A DNA stretch of 64,000 nt. Source: DASUPK01 sp963695805. GTDB lineage: Bacteria > Actinomycetota > Thermoleophilia > Solirubrobacterales > 70-9. Under the pieces are notes generated by a model. That model was given only the letters and a program-made list of their open reading frames with translations, did no database searches and had not been told where the DNA came from. Where the stretch lies: NCBI GenBank assembly GCA_963695805.1, contig CAVOHV010000011.1:55769-119768 (forward strand), written 5' to 3'. The stretch's first letter is position 1, and each line of letters opens with the position of its first letter. Position numbers and translations under genes: made by a program. Shown piece by piece: positions 8,457 to 16,573 of the stretch.

Positions 8457-9696
8457 GACCCGTCAACAGAAGAGGCCTAGCGAACACGCCGACCTGCATC
8501 TCGAAGCCGTCGAGGGCACGGCGCACCGCGGCGGTTGGATCGGTCCGGGCTTCGAGGAAGTGCGTGAGGAGTTCGACCGCAACTTCGTCGAGCGCGGCGA
8601 AATCGGCGCCGCCGTTTGTGCCTACTGGAGTGGCGAGAAGGTGGTCGACCTGTGGGGAGGCCGGCGCACGCCCACCGGCGGCGAACCGTGGAACAAGGAC
8701 ACGTTGGTCGTTGTCAACTCGACGACGAAGGGTCTGGCGGCGATGACGATTGCCGTTGCCAACTCTCGCGGCTGGATCGACTACGACGCGCTCGTCGCCG
8801 AGTACTGGCCCGAGTTCGCGCAGAACGGGAAGGGCGCGATCACCGTGCGCCAGCTCCTCAGCCACGAGGCGGGCTTGGTCTGGATCGACGAGCCGATGCA
8901 TTTCGAGGACTTACGCGACCTCGACCACGTCTCTCGGGTGCTCGCGCGGCAGAAGCCGGCGTGGGAACCGGGAACGCGACATGGCTACCAGGCGATGACG
9001 ATCGGTCTCTATATGCAGGAGCTGATCCGTCACGTCGACCCGGCGCACCGCACCCTCGGCCAGTTCTTCCAGCAGGAGATCGCGAGGCCTCTCGGGATCG
9101 AGTTCTACATCGGGCTCCCCGCGGAGATTTCCGACGAGCGGCTCGCCAAGCTGAGGACCTTCACTCCGATGCGCGGCGTACGAGCCCTGCGTTCGGCTTC
9201 CCCCAGGTTCGTGCTGCGGGTCGCGTGGCCATGGTCGCTGCTACGAAAGTCGATGCTCTTCGCGGACATGGACCCGAACGATCGCGGTTCGCTCGAGATC
9301 GAGATCCCGGCAGGCAACGGCGTAGGGACGGCGCGTGCGGTCGCGCGGGCCTATTCGGCGTTCGCCGAGGGAGGCGCAGAGCTCGACATCGCTCCGGCGA
9401 CGTTGGCGGCACTCACGGCGCCCCACGACTTCGAGCCCTCGAGGGACGAGGTGATGGGTGAGCCGAGCTCGATGTCGCTTGGCTTCCTGAGACCGGGACC
9501 GCAGCTCATCTTCGGCTCGACTGAGCGCGCTTTCGGAATGCCGGGCGCCGGCGGCTCATTCGGCTTCGCCGATCCCGACGAGCGGCTTGGCTTCGCCTAT
9601 GTCATGAACAACATGGACTACTTCGTCTTCGATGACCCGCGCGAGAAGGCCCTGCGTGATGCGGTGCACCGCTCCATCCGGCGGCTCTCCGGTTGA
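8440..9696 (+). CDS. Serine hydrolase of the beta-lactamase/esterase (class C-like) family
   Basis: About 400 residues of the beta-lactamase-related family. It shows the active-site S-x-x-K as NSTTKG near residue 91, the Tyr motif region GYQAMTIG and a C-terminal GAGGSFGFADPD standing for the HxG-type triad strand. Members act as esterases, carboxypeptidases or lactone hydrolases; no signal peptide is visible. The TTG start overlaps the preceding Usp gene. The homologous region begins near residue 25, so the true start is uncertain. In the duplicated copy at 53.8 kb the gene is absent and a dodecin relic takes its place. Confidence 0.82.
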   Translation: MRFPPKTRQQKRPSEHADLHLEAVEGTAHRGGWIGPGFEEVREEFDRNFVERGEIGAAVCAYWSGEKVVDLWGGRRTPTGGEPWNKDTLVVVNSTTKGLAAMTIAVANSRGWIDYDALVAEYWPEFAQNGKGAITVRQLLSHEAGLVWIDEPMHFEDLRDLDHVSRVLARQKPAWEPGTRHGYQAMTIGLYMQELIRHVDPAHRTLGQFFQQEIARPLGIEFYIGLPAEISDERLAKLRTFTPMRGVRALRSASPRFVLRVAWPWSLLRKSMLFADMDPNDRGSLEIEIPAGNGVGTARAVARAYSAFAEGGAELDIAPATLAALTAPHDFEPSRDEVMGEPSSMSLGFLRPGPQLIFGSTERAFGMPGAGGSFGFADPDERLGFAYVMNNMDYFVFDDPREKALRDAVHRSIRRLSG

Positions 9697-9772
9697 AGCC
9701 GAGACGCTCCACTCGGACGTGGATGTGCCTGCTTACCGTCCAAGCAGCACTGCTGGCGCTCGTTTATCGCAG

Positions 9773-9789
9773 CGCCCCGTAGTGGGGCG
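9773..9789. terminator. Hairpin between convergent genes
   Basis: A 6-bp GC stem CGCCCC/GGGGCG with loop GTAGT lies between the convergent serine hydrolase and the secreted-protein gene. No T-tract follows on either strand, so it is at best a weak bidirectional terminator. Confidence 0.35.
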
Positions 9790-9795
9790 GGCCGT

Positions 9796-10374
9796 TCAGA
9801 CGGCAACCACTGGAACGCCACCCCATGACCCTCCCGTGGGAGGAAAGTTGGTGCAGTCCGAGTGGCCGGGGTCGGCGTCGAGGTCCAAAATGTTGAGATG
9901 ACCCTGGGACCTCAGCGGCCTTGGTTTGGGCGCGTCGTTGGATTTGTCGATCGTGCCCTCGATCGTGCCGTCGAAGGTGGGAAAGCTGTAGGGAGCGAAG
10001 CGGAAGGCATAGGCGCCAGGCTTCGGATGCGGTTTCGGGACCTTCTTCAGTTTGATCTTGGTCTCGAATGTCGCGGTGTACAAGAGTTTCGAGTGGCCCG
10101 GACTCGAGGTGTGGCCGTTGGCGCAATCCAGCGGCACCTTCAAGAAGTCGATCCTGATCAGCTGGCGCGGGGTGAACCTCTTCTTGTTGCTCCGCGTGTT
10201 CTTGAAAACGAAGTCCAGGGTGAGCGTGCCAGGCGATGCCTGGTTGGGCGGGATGCCGGAGACATCACTCATTGGAACCTGGACCTGGCGGACCTGGGTC
10301 GCCGCCTGGGCCGCAGGGGGGATCAGCGCCACGGCGAGCAGAAAGGCGATCCCGGTGATAAGTGCACTTCTCAC
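9796..10374 (-). CDS. Secreted protein of unknown function
   Basis: A 192-residue protein with a clean signal peptide: MRSALITGIAFLLAVALIPP, then a probable cleavage at AQA-ATQ. The mature part is beta-rich with two Cys (DCANGH and DCTNFPP) that could form a disulfide. It ends GGSWGGVPVVAV. No family is recognised. Related secreted beta proteins of unknown role are frequent in soil actinobacteria of this group. It stands alone and faces convergently to the serine hydrolase. Confidence 0.7.
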   Translation of the reverse strand: MRSALITGIAFLLAVALIPPAAQAATQVRQVQVPMSDVSGIPPNQASPGTLTLDFVFKNTRSNKKRFTPRQLIRIDFLKVPLDCANGHTSSPGHSKLLYTATFETKIKLKKVPKPHPKPGAYAFRFAPYSFPTFDGTIEGTIDKSNDAPKPRPLRSQGHLNILDLDADPGHSDCTNFPPTGGSWGGVPVVAV

Positions 10375-10455
10375 GCGTCATTAGCTCTAACACAGGCGCT
10401 GCCATTACGAAGCGCGCAGCGGTAGACCGGATACCCCGCGTCGCCGGGCCAGCTC

Positions 10456-10507
10456 GCTGCTTTCCATGCAAAGCAGCGGTGCTGCTTTTCGTCCAAAGCG
10501 GCTATTT
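10456..10507. repeat. Dispersed double-hairpin repeat (GCTTT/AAAGC family), complete copy
   Basis: The structure is GCTTTccatgcAAAGC, then AGCggtGCT, then GCTTTtcgtccAAAGC, followed by GGCTATTT. Each arm forms a short hairpin, and the middle AAAGCAGC/GCTGCTTT can form an alternative one. Close copies are at 12171, 12727, 58670 and 59401. It sits in the 367-bp gap between the secreted-protein gene and the MgtC/DUF4010 gene; nothing else was recognised in that gap. Confidence 0.75.
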
Positions 10508-10741
10508 GCATAGCCCGGCTCCTGCTCGGCGAGGTCGTGGCACTCGCTCAGGTCGGTCTCGGTATTGAACAGCTCCATCGGCCACGGCGTATCGACCGAG
10601 GCTCGGGCATGTCCCTTTTGGTTTAGGAGATGGCGATAGACCTCGGAGAGCGGCTTGGATCGACCTGCGGATCCAACCCGTCGGCGAGATTGAGCACCGT
10701 GTGCAACTGGCTGTACAGCAACTTCGTCGCCGGTCGATTCA

Positions 10742-12031
10742 TTGAAGAGGGAGACTCTGAACGTGGCTGTTCTGAGGTCGGAGGTCGCTTCGACGGAGCT
10801 GTTCCCACTGGCTGTCGCGCTCGGGATTGGACTGATGCTCGGGGTCGAGCGCGAGAGGCAAAAGGGCGAAGGCCCCGCCCGAGCGCCGGCGGGCATCCGC
10901 ACATTCGCACTTGTCGCGCTGCTCGGGGGGCTGGCGGACCGCGTCGGAGAGGTCGCGGTGGTGGCGGTGGTGGGGGGTTTTGTCGGCCTCGCGGCGGTGG
11001 CGGGATACCTGCTGAGCGACAGCGACGACCCTGGAATGACGACCGAGGTCGCGCTGATGGTCGCCTTCCTGCTCGGGGCGCTCGCCCAGCAGGACACGGC
11101 GGCGGCGGCGGCGTTGGCGGTGGGGGTGGCGCTCGTGCTCGCCCACCGGGAGCGTATTCACCACCTCGTGCGCGAGACCCTCTCCGAGCAGGAGGTCCAC
11201 GACGGCCTCCTGATGGCGGCCGCCGCGTTGATCATCTTGCCGCTGGTGCCCCACAAGGGCGTCGGTCCGAATCAGTCGCTGAACCCGTTCGTCGTCTGGC
11301 AGCTCGTCGTGATCGTGATGGCGGTGCAGGGCGTCGGATACGTCGCGTTACGGATCATTGGTCCCCGGTTCGGACTTCTGCTGAGCGGCTTCATATCCGG
11401 GTTCGTGTCGAGCACCGCGACGGTGGCGATGATGGGCTCCCGCGCCGCCAACGAGCCGAAGCTGCTACGACCGGCGGTCGGGGCCGCGGTTGTTTCGACG
11501 GTGGCTACGATCATCCTGCTCGCGATCGTGCTCGGAGCGACCAGCGTTGCGACCCTGAAGGAGGTCGCGCTTCCGCTCGCCCTGGCCGGCGTCGCCGCTG
11601 GAGGATACGCCGCGATCGTCACGGCAAGAGTAATCCGGGCACCTCCGCCGGACCACTTCGATCGAGGTCGCGCCTTCGACTTCAAGACCGCTCTGATCCT
11701 CGCCGGTACGGTTTCGCTGGTGCTGGTGGTCGCCGGAGCGCTCAACCAGGCGCTCGGAGTGCGTGGCGTGACCCTGGGCGCGGCGATCGCCGGCTTCGCC
11801 GACTCGCAGTCGGCCGCGGTCTCGGCGTCCTCGCTCGCCGCTGGGGGGAAGATCTCGGCAGCTGAGGCGGTGGTCCCGGTGCTGGCGGCACTGACGACGA
11901 ACACGGTGACCAAGGCTGTGCTCGCCTATACGATGGGCGGCTGGCACTACGCGGCCGAGGTCTGGCTCGGGCTAGCGCTGGTCGTCGGCGGTGCCTGGGG
12001 TGGGTGGGCGCTCGTCCAGGTTCTCGCTTGA
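10742..12031 (+). CDS. MgtC/SapB-DUF4010 family integral membrane protein
   Basis: A 429-residue polytopic membrane protein. The N-terminal third is MgtC-like (ALGIGLMLGVERERQKG, then GIRTFALVALLGGLA, then MTTEVALMVAFLLGALA). The remainder is the DUF4010 region with FGLLLSGFISGFVSSTATVA and AAIAGFADSQSAAVSASSLA. Function is unknown; MgtC proteins modulate other membrane enzymes. It starts at TTG; a GTG seven codons in is an alternative. Repeat copies lie on both sides. Confidence 0.85.
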   Translation: MKRETLNVAVLRSEVASTELFPLAVALGIGLMLGVERERQKGEGPARAPAGIRTFALVALLGGLADRVGEVAVVAVVGGFVGLAAVAGYLLSDSDDPGMTTEVALMVAFLLGALAQQDTAAAAALAVGVALVLAHRERIHHLVRETLSEQEVHDGLLMAAAALIILPLVPHKGVGPNQSLNPFVVWQLVVIVMAVQGVGYVALRIIGPRFGLLLSGFISGFVSSTATVAMMGSRAANEPKLLRPAVGAAVVSTVATIILLAIVLGATSVATLKEVALPLALAGVAAGGYAAIVTARVIRAPPPDHFDRGRAFDFKTALILAGTVSLVLVVAGALNQALGVRGVTLGAAIAGFADSQSAAVSASSLAAGGKISAAEAVVPVLAALTTNTVTKAVLAYTMGGWHYAAEVWLGLALVVGGAWGGWALVQVLA

Positions 12032-12170
12032 GCTTGCGAGACTTCCAAGGTTCCCAGACACCTCGGGAATCCACCGAACTCACCACTGCCCGGCACTGTG
12101 AGCCCGATTACCCCAGAATCACGCGCCGCCGCCCAGCCAGCACATCATTCGGAAGGGGTGAAACCCAGTG

Positions 12171-12220
12171 CCCTTTTCCATGCAAGGCGGATAGCCGCTT
12201 TTCGTCCAAAGCGGCTATTT
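12171..12220. repeat. Dispersed double-hairpin repeat (GCTTT/AAAGC family), complete copy
   Basis: It reads TTTTCCATGCAAGGCGG, then ATAGCC, then GCTTTTCGTCCAAAGCGGC and TATTT. The second arm is identical to that at 10456; the first arm carries one mismatch (AAGGC). It lies in a 292-bp convergent gap. A short CxxC-containing frame just downstream (CRRCGG) is too short and isolated to call. Confidence 0.75.
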
Positions 12221-12323
12221 CGGTCGGTGATCCAGATCAGCTTCCGCTGCCGCCGTTGCGGCGGCCCGCGTCACGTCGAATCGGTGTGAGGCGAACGGGC
12301 GGCGTCAAGGCCAGGCAGGCCCC

Positions 12324-12578
12324 CTAGTCCCTCCGGAGTATCCCCCGCGCCGCGACCTCCGCCTCCGGCGGACGTGCAATCAGGTAGATCAGGACCCCGA
12401 TCACCGGGAGGATGAAGATCAGCAGGACCCAGCCCGCCTTTCCCCATCCAGAAAGATCGGGGCGAGTGAAGATGTCAGCGAACACCGCGATGAACAGCCA
12501 GACCGCAAGGATCAGGAAGAACAAGGCAATCATCGAGACCAGGAGATCGCCCAGGGTGAAATCGGCTAGGAGCAGCAT
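12324..12578 (-). CDS. Small membrane protein with PLD-nuclease N-terminal-like domain
   Basis: 84 residues with two membrane helices (SMIALFFLILAVWLFIAVFA and GWVLLIFILPVIGVLIYLI) joined by DIFTRPDLSGWGKAG, then a short charged tail. This matches the PLDc_N-type domain found alone or ahead of cardiolipin synthases and SHOCT proteins; alone it has no known catalytic activity. The internal ATG is preferred over a longer frame because it follows GAAGGGAG and removes an unlikely polar N-terminus. Confidence 0.78.
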   Translation of the reverse strand: MLLLADFTLGDLLVSMIALFFLILAVWLFIAVFADIFTRPDLSGWGKAGWVLLIFILPVIGVLIYLIARPPEAEVAARGILRRD

Positions 12579-12726
12579 CGGAACTCCCTTCTCAAGCCTT
12601 CTACCGGCCCGTATGTGTGATCTGCTCGTGTGCTCGGGTCCGGAAACTATCGGACCCAAAGGGCTACCGGACTACCACACCCACTCCTCCGTCGCGCGAG
12701 AAGCGCGCGCCAGTTCGAAAGTGCTC

Positions 12727-12760
12727 CTTTCCATGCAAAGCGGAACCGCTGCTTTTCGTC
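12727..12760. repeat. Dispersed double-hairpin repeat (GCTTT/AAAGC family), 3'-truncated copy
   Basis: CTTTCCATGCAAAGCGG, then AACCGCT, then GCTTTTCGTC; the last AAAGC half-arm is lost. It lies upstream of the small membrane-protein gene, in a 364-bp gap (12579-12942) where no gene was found. Confidence 0.65.
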
Positions 12761-12942
12761 TCTATGAAGAAGGGCCGATTGTCAAGTAGCGGTCTGTAGT
12801 GGGTCAGGAACCGGGATCGCCGTCGATGATCTCCTGGTCGTGGCCATTTGGGGGATCACGGGATTGGCTCTCGCGACGCGCACCTTCAGGTGGACGCCCA
12901 GGATCGCCTGAAGGCAGGTCACGAGGTTCGGGCTGGGCCCGA

Positions 12943-13404
12943 TCAATCCGTGCGGACGCGGAACACAGGGTGCTCGGCAGTGACCCGTTCGAACTCCTCA
13001 ACGGGGGCTTTAGGGTCTACCGGGACGTGGCTGCGAGCCCCGGGCGCCAGTTGCAGGTAGCGCTTCAGGATCGGGGCGCGGGCGTCGGGGTCGACCTCCC
13101 CGAGGTGCACAGCTTCCCGGCGGCCATGGCTGAGGACCGCGCGCCCGCCGGCCGCCCGTACGTTGGCCACCCAGTTCACGTCCTCGCCCAGCATCGCCAC
13201 GAGGTAGCGCTCGCCCTCGTAGTCGGCCACCACGACCGGGAATGAAATCGGCTTCCCGCTCCGCCGACCCCGAACCTCGAGGGCGCTCAAGCGCTGCGGG
13301 GCCCAGCCCGCTGCGGCCATCCGCCTCCAGATTCCGTTCAGCAATCTCGCGACACGATTCGGCCGACCGCCCTTGTACATCCACGCATCGAGCCGGTGTG
13401 GCAT
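12943..13404 (-). CDS. Deazaflavin-dependent oxidoreductase (Ddn/nitroreductase-like)
   Basis: 153 residues of the F420H2-dependent split-barrel family. It has GGRPNRVARLLNGIWRRM at the N-terminus, LEVRGRRSGKP as the cofactor-phosphate strand, VAMLGEDVNWVANVRAAGG as the family signature and HLGEVDPD near the C-terminus. Relatives reduce nitroimidazoles, quinones or biliverdin-type substrates with F420H2. It is probably the last gene of the Hsp20-led operon, 20 bp after the CHC2/HIRAN gene. Confidence 0.88.
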   Translation of the reverse strand: MPHRLDAWMYKGGRPNRVARLLNGIWRRMAAAGWAPQRLSALEVRGRRSGKPISFPVVVADYEGERYLVAMLGEDVNWVANVRAAGGRAVLSHGRREAVHLGEVDPDARAPILKRYLQLAPGARSHVPVDPKAPVEEFERVTAEHPVFRVRTD

Positions 13405-13424
13405 CGGATCAGCCCCTTTCGCTC

Positions 13425-14042
13425 TCAGGGCACGAATAGAACGACGCCGAACATGCCGATGTCCTCACCGCCACGGTCCCAACCGCCGCGGACCACGGCC
13501 CGGCAGGTCGCGGCTCCATGCTCCCGCCGCGCCTCTCGGATCGCCGGAGCCAGCCGCCGTGCCTCCTCGCGGCCGAGCGTCCCGACCTCGATGCCGTCGA
13601 TCAGGAACGCGACCTGGTCGAAGAGGGCAACCAGCTCGGCGACCGCTTCCAGCTCAACCCCGCCATAGGGCCGCCGCCCGCCGGCAAGGGTGAGGAGCTC
13701 GTCCTGGTGGTGCGATTCACCCCTCGCTTGGACCTCCCTGCGGCCGGGCAGCGTCACCGCCCGGCTCGCGCCCACGTGTCGGCGCAGCCGCGCCCGTGGC
13801 GACGGCTGCGGCGGCTCGCCGATCAGCTGGCGCAGGCGTCCGATCCCGCCTCCTCGCTGGCATCCGAAGCAATACCAGCGGCAGCCCTCGGTATCGATAT
13901 GGAGCGAGGGGTGGTGGTCGTCATGGAACGGGCAGAGGTAGTAGCGCTCCCCGGGCCGAAGCTCGATTCCCGCTTTCGCCCACGCCTCGGCGAATTCGGC
14001 CCGCTCCTGGGTCGTCCGTACCAGCTGTTCATGGAGGGCCAC
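13425..14042 (-). CDS. CHC2 zinc-finger plus HIRAN-domain protein
   Basis: 205 residues with two recognisable parts. Residues about 20-75 form a DnaG-type CHC2 zinc finger: CPFHDDHHPSLHID, then WYCFGCQRGG, giving Cys, His, Cys, Cys ligands. Residues about 105-205 match the HIRAN fold (ARGESHHQDELLTLAGG, then FLIDGIEVGTLGREEARRL, then VRGGWDRGGEDIGMFGV). HIRAN domains bind 3' ends of single-stranded DNA. There is no primase TOPRIM or helicase part, so it may be a DNA-end sensor rather than an enzyme. It is 4 bp downstream of a Usp gene and in the same operon. Confidence 0.8.
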   Translation of the reverse strand: MALHEQLVRTTQERAEFAEAWAKAGIELRPGERYYLCPFHDDHHPSLHIDTEGCRWYCFGCQRGGGIGRLRQLIGEPPQPSPRARLRRHVGASRAVTLPGRREVQARGESHHQDELLTLAGGRRPYGGVELEAVAELVALFDQVAFLIDGIEVGTLGREEARRLAPAIREARREHGAATCRAVVRGGWDRGGEDIGMFGVVLFVP

Positions 14043-14046
14043 CCCC

Positions 14047-14463
14047 CTAGGAAGGAACGGCCAGGACCGGCCGCTTCGCGATGTGCAGAAGGCGATGCGT
14101 CACGCTTCCCAGGAGCAATCCCGCGATCGACGAGTGTCCGCGAGTACCGGTGACGATCAGGTCCCCGCCGACGCGGTCGGCGATCTCGACGATCGCATGA
14201 GCGGGACCGCCGAGCACTGACTCGGCGAGCTCGACCCTGGTCTCGATACCGCGGTCGGAGAGCTCGTTGGCCTGCCGATCGATCTCCGCGCGGATCTGAT
14301 CTTCATCAACTCGCGGAAGCTCGCCGCCCTTTGCCGCCATGTACTCGGTGACGTGGGCGATGACGAGGCCGGCCTTCTCCGTCTCCGCCAGCTCTGCCGC
14401 GACAGGAATCGCTTTCTTGGCGCCATCCGACCCATCGAGGGCCAAGACGATCGTCTTGAACAT
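14047..14463 (-). CDS. Universal stress protein, short MFKT type
   Basis: 138 residues with MFKTIVLALDGSDGAKKA, the MAAKGGELP loop and GTRGHSSIAGLLLGSVTHRLLH as the ATP motif. It is colinear with the paralogues at 8040 and 53423, each following a tandem Usp. Here the pair lies 11 bp apart inside the Hsp20-dodecin operon, suggesting the two stress proteins act together. Confidence 0.92.
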   Translation of the reverse strand: MFKTIVLALDGSDGAKKAIPVAAELAETEKAGLVIAHVTEYMAAKGGELPRVDEDQIRAEIDRQANELSDRGIETRVELAESVLGGPAHAIVEIADRVGGDLIVTGTRGHSSIAGLLLGSVTHRLLHIAKRPVLAVPS

Positions 14464-14474
14464 CCTTGTCCTTC

Positions 14475-15395
14475 CTATGAATCCACGGCAGTCTCATGCT
14501 TCGCGGGCCTCTCGCTCGGCTGCAAATCACCGGCAAGCGCTCTCGGCGTCACCACGACCGGGCACGGAGCATTCCTGATCACCTCGCTCGATACTGCGCC
14601 GAGCAGGGCGCTCCGGATCGCTCCATAGCCACGGGACCCCAGCACCAGCAGATCCAGGTCGCCCCCCTGGTCCGCGAGGATCGTGGCAGGATCGCCCTCC
14701 AGCAGTAGCGTTTCCTTGGACACGGCCTCCATGACGTTTGAGGCACCCCACTCAAGGATGCCGCGATACTGCCGGCGTAAGGCAGTCCGTTCGAGTTCCT
14801 CGAGCTTGGCATTGACGACCCCGTGAGCGGTTGGGACGACCGTGATCATGTGCAGCTGATCGTTGAGCGTGTGAGAGAGACGCTCCGCCTCCTTCAAGGC
14901 GAGGTCCGCCTCGGACGAGCCGTCGTACCCGACCCCGATCAGATCGAAACCGTGCTGCTCCTGTCGCGCGAATCCACGGGGCGCGACCGCCACCGCGCAA
15001 GGCGCGCCTCGCAGCAGGCTCTCCCCGACGCTGCCCGTGAGAACTCGTCCGATCTTTCCGCGGCGGCAGGATCCGACCACGATCAGGTCGGCTTGCTGTT
15101 CTTCGGCGTATTCGTACAGGGCACGCGCGGCCGAGCGCCCTGCAATCGCGCCGTCGAGGCTCGCCCGTACGAAGTCGGCGCTTCCGAGCTGGCTCGCCGC
15201 GGACTCATAGAGCCGTTCATCCAGCTGCTCGGAGAGATGACCTCCCGCAACTGCTCGCTCGAACGGAACCCGGGTCCGTGGAAGCACGATCGCGACGTGA
15301 AGCTCCGCGCGATCCGGCTCCGCCACCGCGTGGCCCAGAGCCAGGGCGTCGTCCGACTCCGCGCCGACATCAAAGCCGACCGCGACCTTCTTCAT
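14475..15395 (-). CDS. Universal stress protein, tandem two-domain
   Basis: 306 residues in two Usp domains (VVGSCRRGKIGRVLTGSVGES and VLGSRGYGAIRSALLGAVSS as ATP motifs). It is the third member of the 7106/52486 type. The start is set at MKKVAVGFDVG, which aligns with the paralogues; an in-frame ATG five codons earlier is possible. It lies 42 bp after dodecin. Confidence 0.92.
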   Translation of the reverse strand: MKKVAVGFDVGAESDDALALGHAVAEPDRAELHVAIVLPRTRVPFERAVAGGHLSEQLDERLYESAASQLGSADFVRASLDGAIAGRSAARALYEYAEEQQADLIVVGSCRRGKIGRVLTGSVGESLLRGAPCAVAVAPRGFARQEQHGFDLIGVGYDGSSEADLALKEAERLSHTLNDQLHMITVVPTAHGVVNAKLEELERTALRRQYRGILEWGASNVMEAVSKETLLLEGDPATILADQGGDLDLLVLGSRGYGAIRSALLGAVSSEVIRNAPCPVVVTPRALAGDLQPSERPAKHETAVDS

Positions 15396-15437
15396 TGTGT
15401 GGTCACCCAACTCTGCCGATCATCATCGCCATCCGCG

Positions 15438-15638
15438 TCAGTCGAGCACGAAGCTGACCTTCAGGTCGACCCGGTACTCGCCGATCTTGCCGTCCTCGAC
15501 AGTCACCTGCTGCTCCTTCACCCAGGCGCCGTGGATGTTGCGAACCGTTTCGCTCGCCTTGGTGATGCCGGCGTTGATCGCATCCTCGAAGCTCTCGCTG
15601 GAGGCCGCGTTGATTTCGATCACCTTCGCTACAGCCAT
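15438..15638 (-). CDS. Dodecin (flavin-binding)
   Basis: A 66-residue dodecin with the full small-fold pattern: KVIEINAASSESFEDAI, then GITKASETVRNIHGAWVKE, then VTVEDGKIGEYRVDLKVSF. Dodecins assemble into twelve-subunit shells that store flavin or CoA and quench reactive flavins. The Trp in HGAWV is the isoalloxazine-stacking residue. It is the second gene of the Hsp20 operon. A degenerate copy with a stop codon lies at 53864. Confidence 0.93.
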   Translation of the reverse strand: MAVAKVIEINAASSESFEDAINAGITKASETVRNIHGAWVKEQQVTVEDGKIGEYRVDLKVSFVLD

Positions 15639-15676
15639 CTGATCCTCCTCGTGGACGGGTTCGTGCGTTGCTGTGA

Positions 15677-16102
15677 TCAGCTCTTCGGCTCGACCTTGAC
15701 CGTCTTGGCCGGCTTCTCCTTCGGCGCCGGTAGCGGAATCCTGAGCTCGAGGACGCCGTCGCTGGTGGTGGCCTCGATGTCGTCGGACTTCACTCCCTCG
15801 GGCAGGGTCATCGAGCGTGAGAAGGAGCCGTAACGACGCTCGCGGCGCAGGTAGCGCTCCTTCTTCTCCTCGGTCTTCTCCTCGTGCTCTCCCGAGACGG
15901 TGAGGACGCCGTCCTCCACTTCGACCTTGATCTCGTCGGGCTTCACCCCCGGAAGGTCAGCGCGCAGGACGAGCTCGCCTTCCTTCTTCACGACGTCGAT
16001 CCGGGGGTTCCACCCATAACCGTCGCCGAAGCGAGTGAGCGCCTGATCGAGTAGCTCGCTGAGATCCGCGATCGGATGCCGGCGCGTGATGGTGTTTTCC
16101 AT
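15677..16102 (-). CDS. Hsp20-family small heat shock protein (alpha-crystallin)
   Basis: A 141-residue alpha-crystallin chaperone. The N-terminal arm (MENTITRRHPIADLSELLDQ) leads into the crystallin domain from about residue 40 (IDVVKKEGELVLRADLPGVK, then GVLTVSGEHEE, then GSFSRSMTLPEGV) with the I-x-I/L tail motif LELRIPLP. The ATG is chosen because AAGGAGGTG precedes it. It is the first gene of the operon Hsp20-dodecin-Usp-Usp-CHC2/HIRAN-oxidoreductase. It is preceded by paired island palindromes, as expected for an HspX-like dormancy chaperone. Confidence 0.94.
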   Translation of the reverse strand: MENTITRRHPIADLSELLDQALTRFGDGYGWNPRIDVVKKEGELVLRADLPGVKPDEIKVEVEDGVLTVSGEHEEKTEEKKERYLRRERRYGSFSRSMTLPEGVKSDDIEATTSDGVLELRIPLPAPKEKPAKTVKVEPKS

Positions 16103-16132
16103 CTGGACACCTCCTTCGCTGATACAAGGGTG

Positions 16133-16201
16133 ACCGTAGGCCTGCCGGGACCAGCCGTCATTGTGGCCAGGCACGTAACGCGATTAGTGGCGAACACGGA
16201 G
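16133..16201 (-). promoter_or_regulatory. Hsp20 operon promoter with paired island palindromes
   Basis: On the minus strand a TACGGT -10 (16138-16133) is preceded 31 bp upstream by the palindrome centred at 16169 (16160-16178, plus strand ATTGTGGCCAGGCACGTAA). A second, centred at 16192 (16183-16201, ATTAGTGGCGAACACGGAG), follows 23 bp further. Both match about 12 of 19 positions of the best copy. Confidence 0.7.
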
Positions 16202-16269
16202 GCGGCCGACATGCGCGGGTGTGCGCGAGCTCAGCGCGAGGCCGTCAGGACAAGCAGCGACAAGGACGG

Positions 16270-16443
16270 TTATGTAGCCGTCTTGGGCTCAGCAAGCCGA
16301 GCGCGGAGCTGGCCGATCTCATCCTCCAGCTCGAGGACGAGATGGATGAGCTCCATCAAGACCTCGTCGGTGTCCACCTTGCGCTGGGAACTGAGGTCAT
16401 CGAGCAGTCGCCTGAGGTGTTCTCGTCTCTCCTTGTGCTCCAT
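16270..16443 (-). CDS. Small helical protein, 57 residues
   Basis: A short frame of 57 residues starting MEHKERREHLRRLLDDLSS and continuing KVDTDEVLMELIHLVLELED, then EIGQLRARLAEPKTAT. It is a mostly amphipathic, coiled-coil-like helix. The opposite strand also has an open frame, so coding sense is not self-evident. The minus reading is preferred because a TACGAT -10 lies 12 bp before the ATG, exactly 31 bp from a shared operator. The product would be leaderless. No family is recognised. Confidence 0.55.
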   Translation of the reverse strand: MEHKERREHLRRLLDDLSSQRKVDTDEVLMELIHLVLELEDEIGQLRARLAEPKTAT

Positions 16444-16449
16444 CGACCG

Positions 16450-16544
16450 ATCGTAGTGCCCGCTGTGCGCGCGTCTTTACGTAGTCAGCCCCGAGCGGAC
16501 CGAGTGGCCAGCCCCGATGTGTCAGCGCCTCAGGCTCCTAGGGT
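16450..16544. promoter_or_regulatory. Divergent promoter (57-residue gene / RtcB operon) with paired palindromes
   Basis: Copies lie at 16477-16495 (TTACGTAGTCAGCCCCGAG) and 16500-16518 (CCGAGTGGCCAGCCCCGAT), centres 23 bp apart. Rightward TAGGGT (16539-16544) lies 30 bp from the proximal centre. Leftward TACGAT (16455-16450) lies 31 bp from the other. The same pair therefore can serve both directions. Confidence 0.7.
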
Positions 16545-16573
16545 GCCGTCGAAAGCCCACGAGGAGCGATTTG

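Noticed and set aside
12226..12289. Short frame with CRRCGG resembling a zinc ribbon
   Set aside because: Only one CxxC, no ribosome site, and it follows directly on a dispersed repeat that supplies part of the frame.
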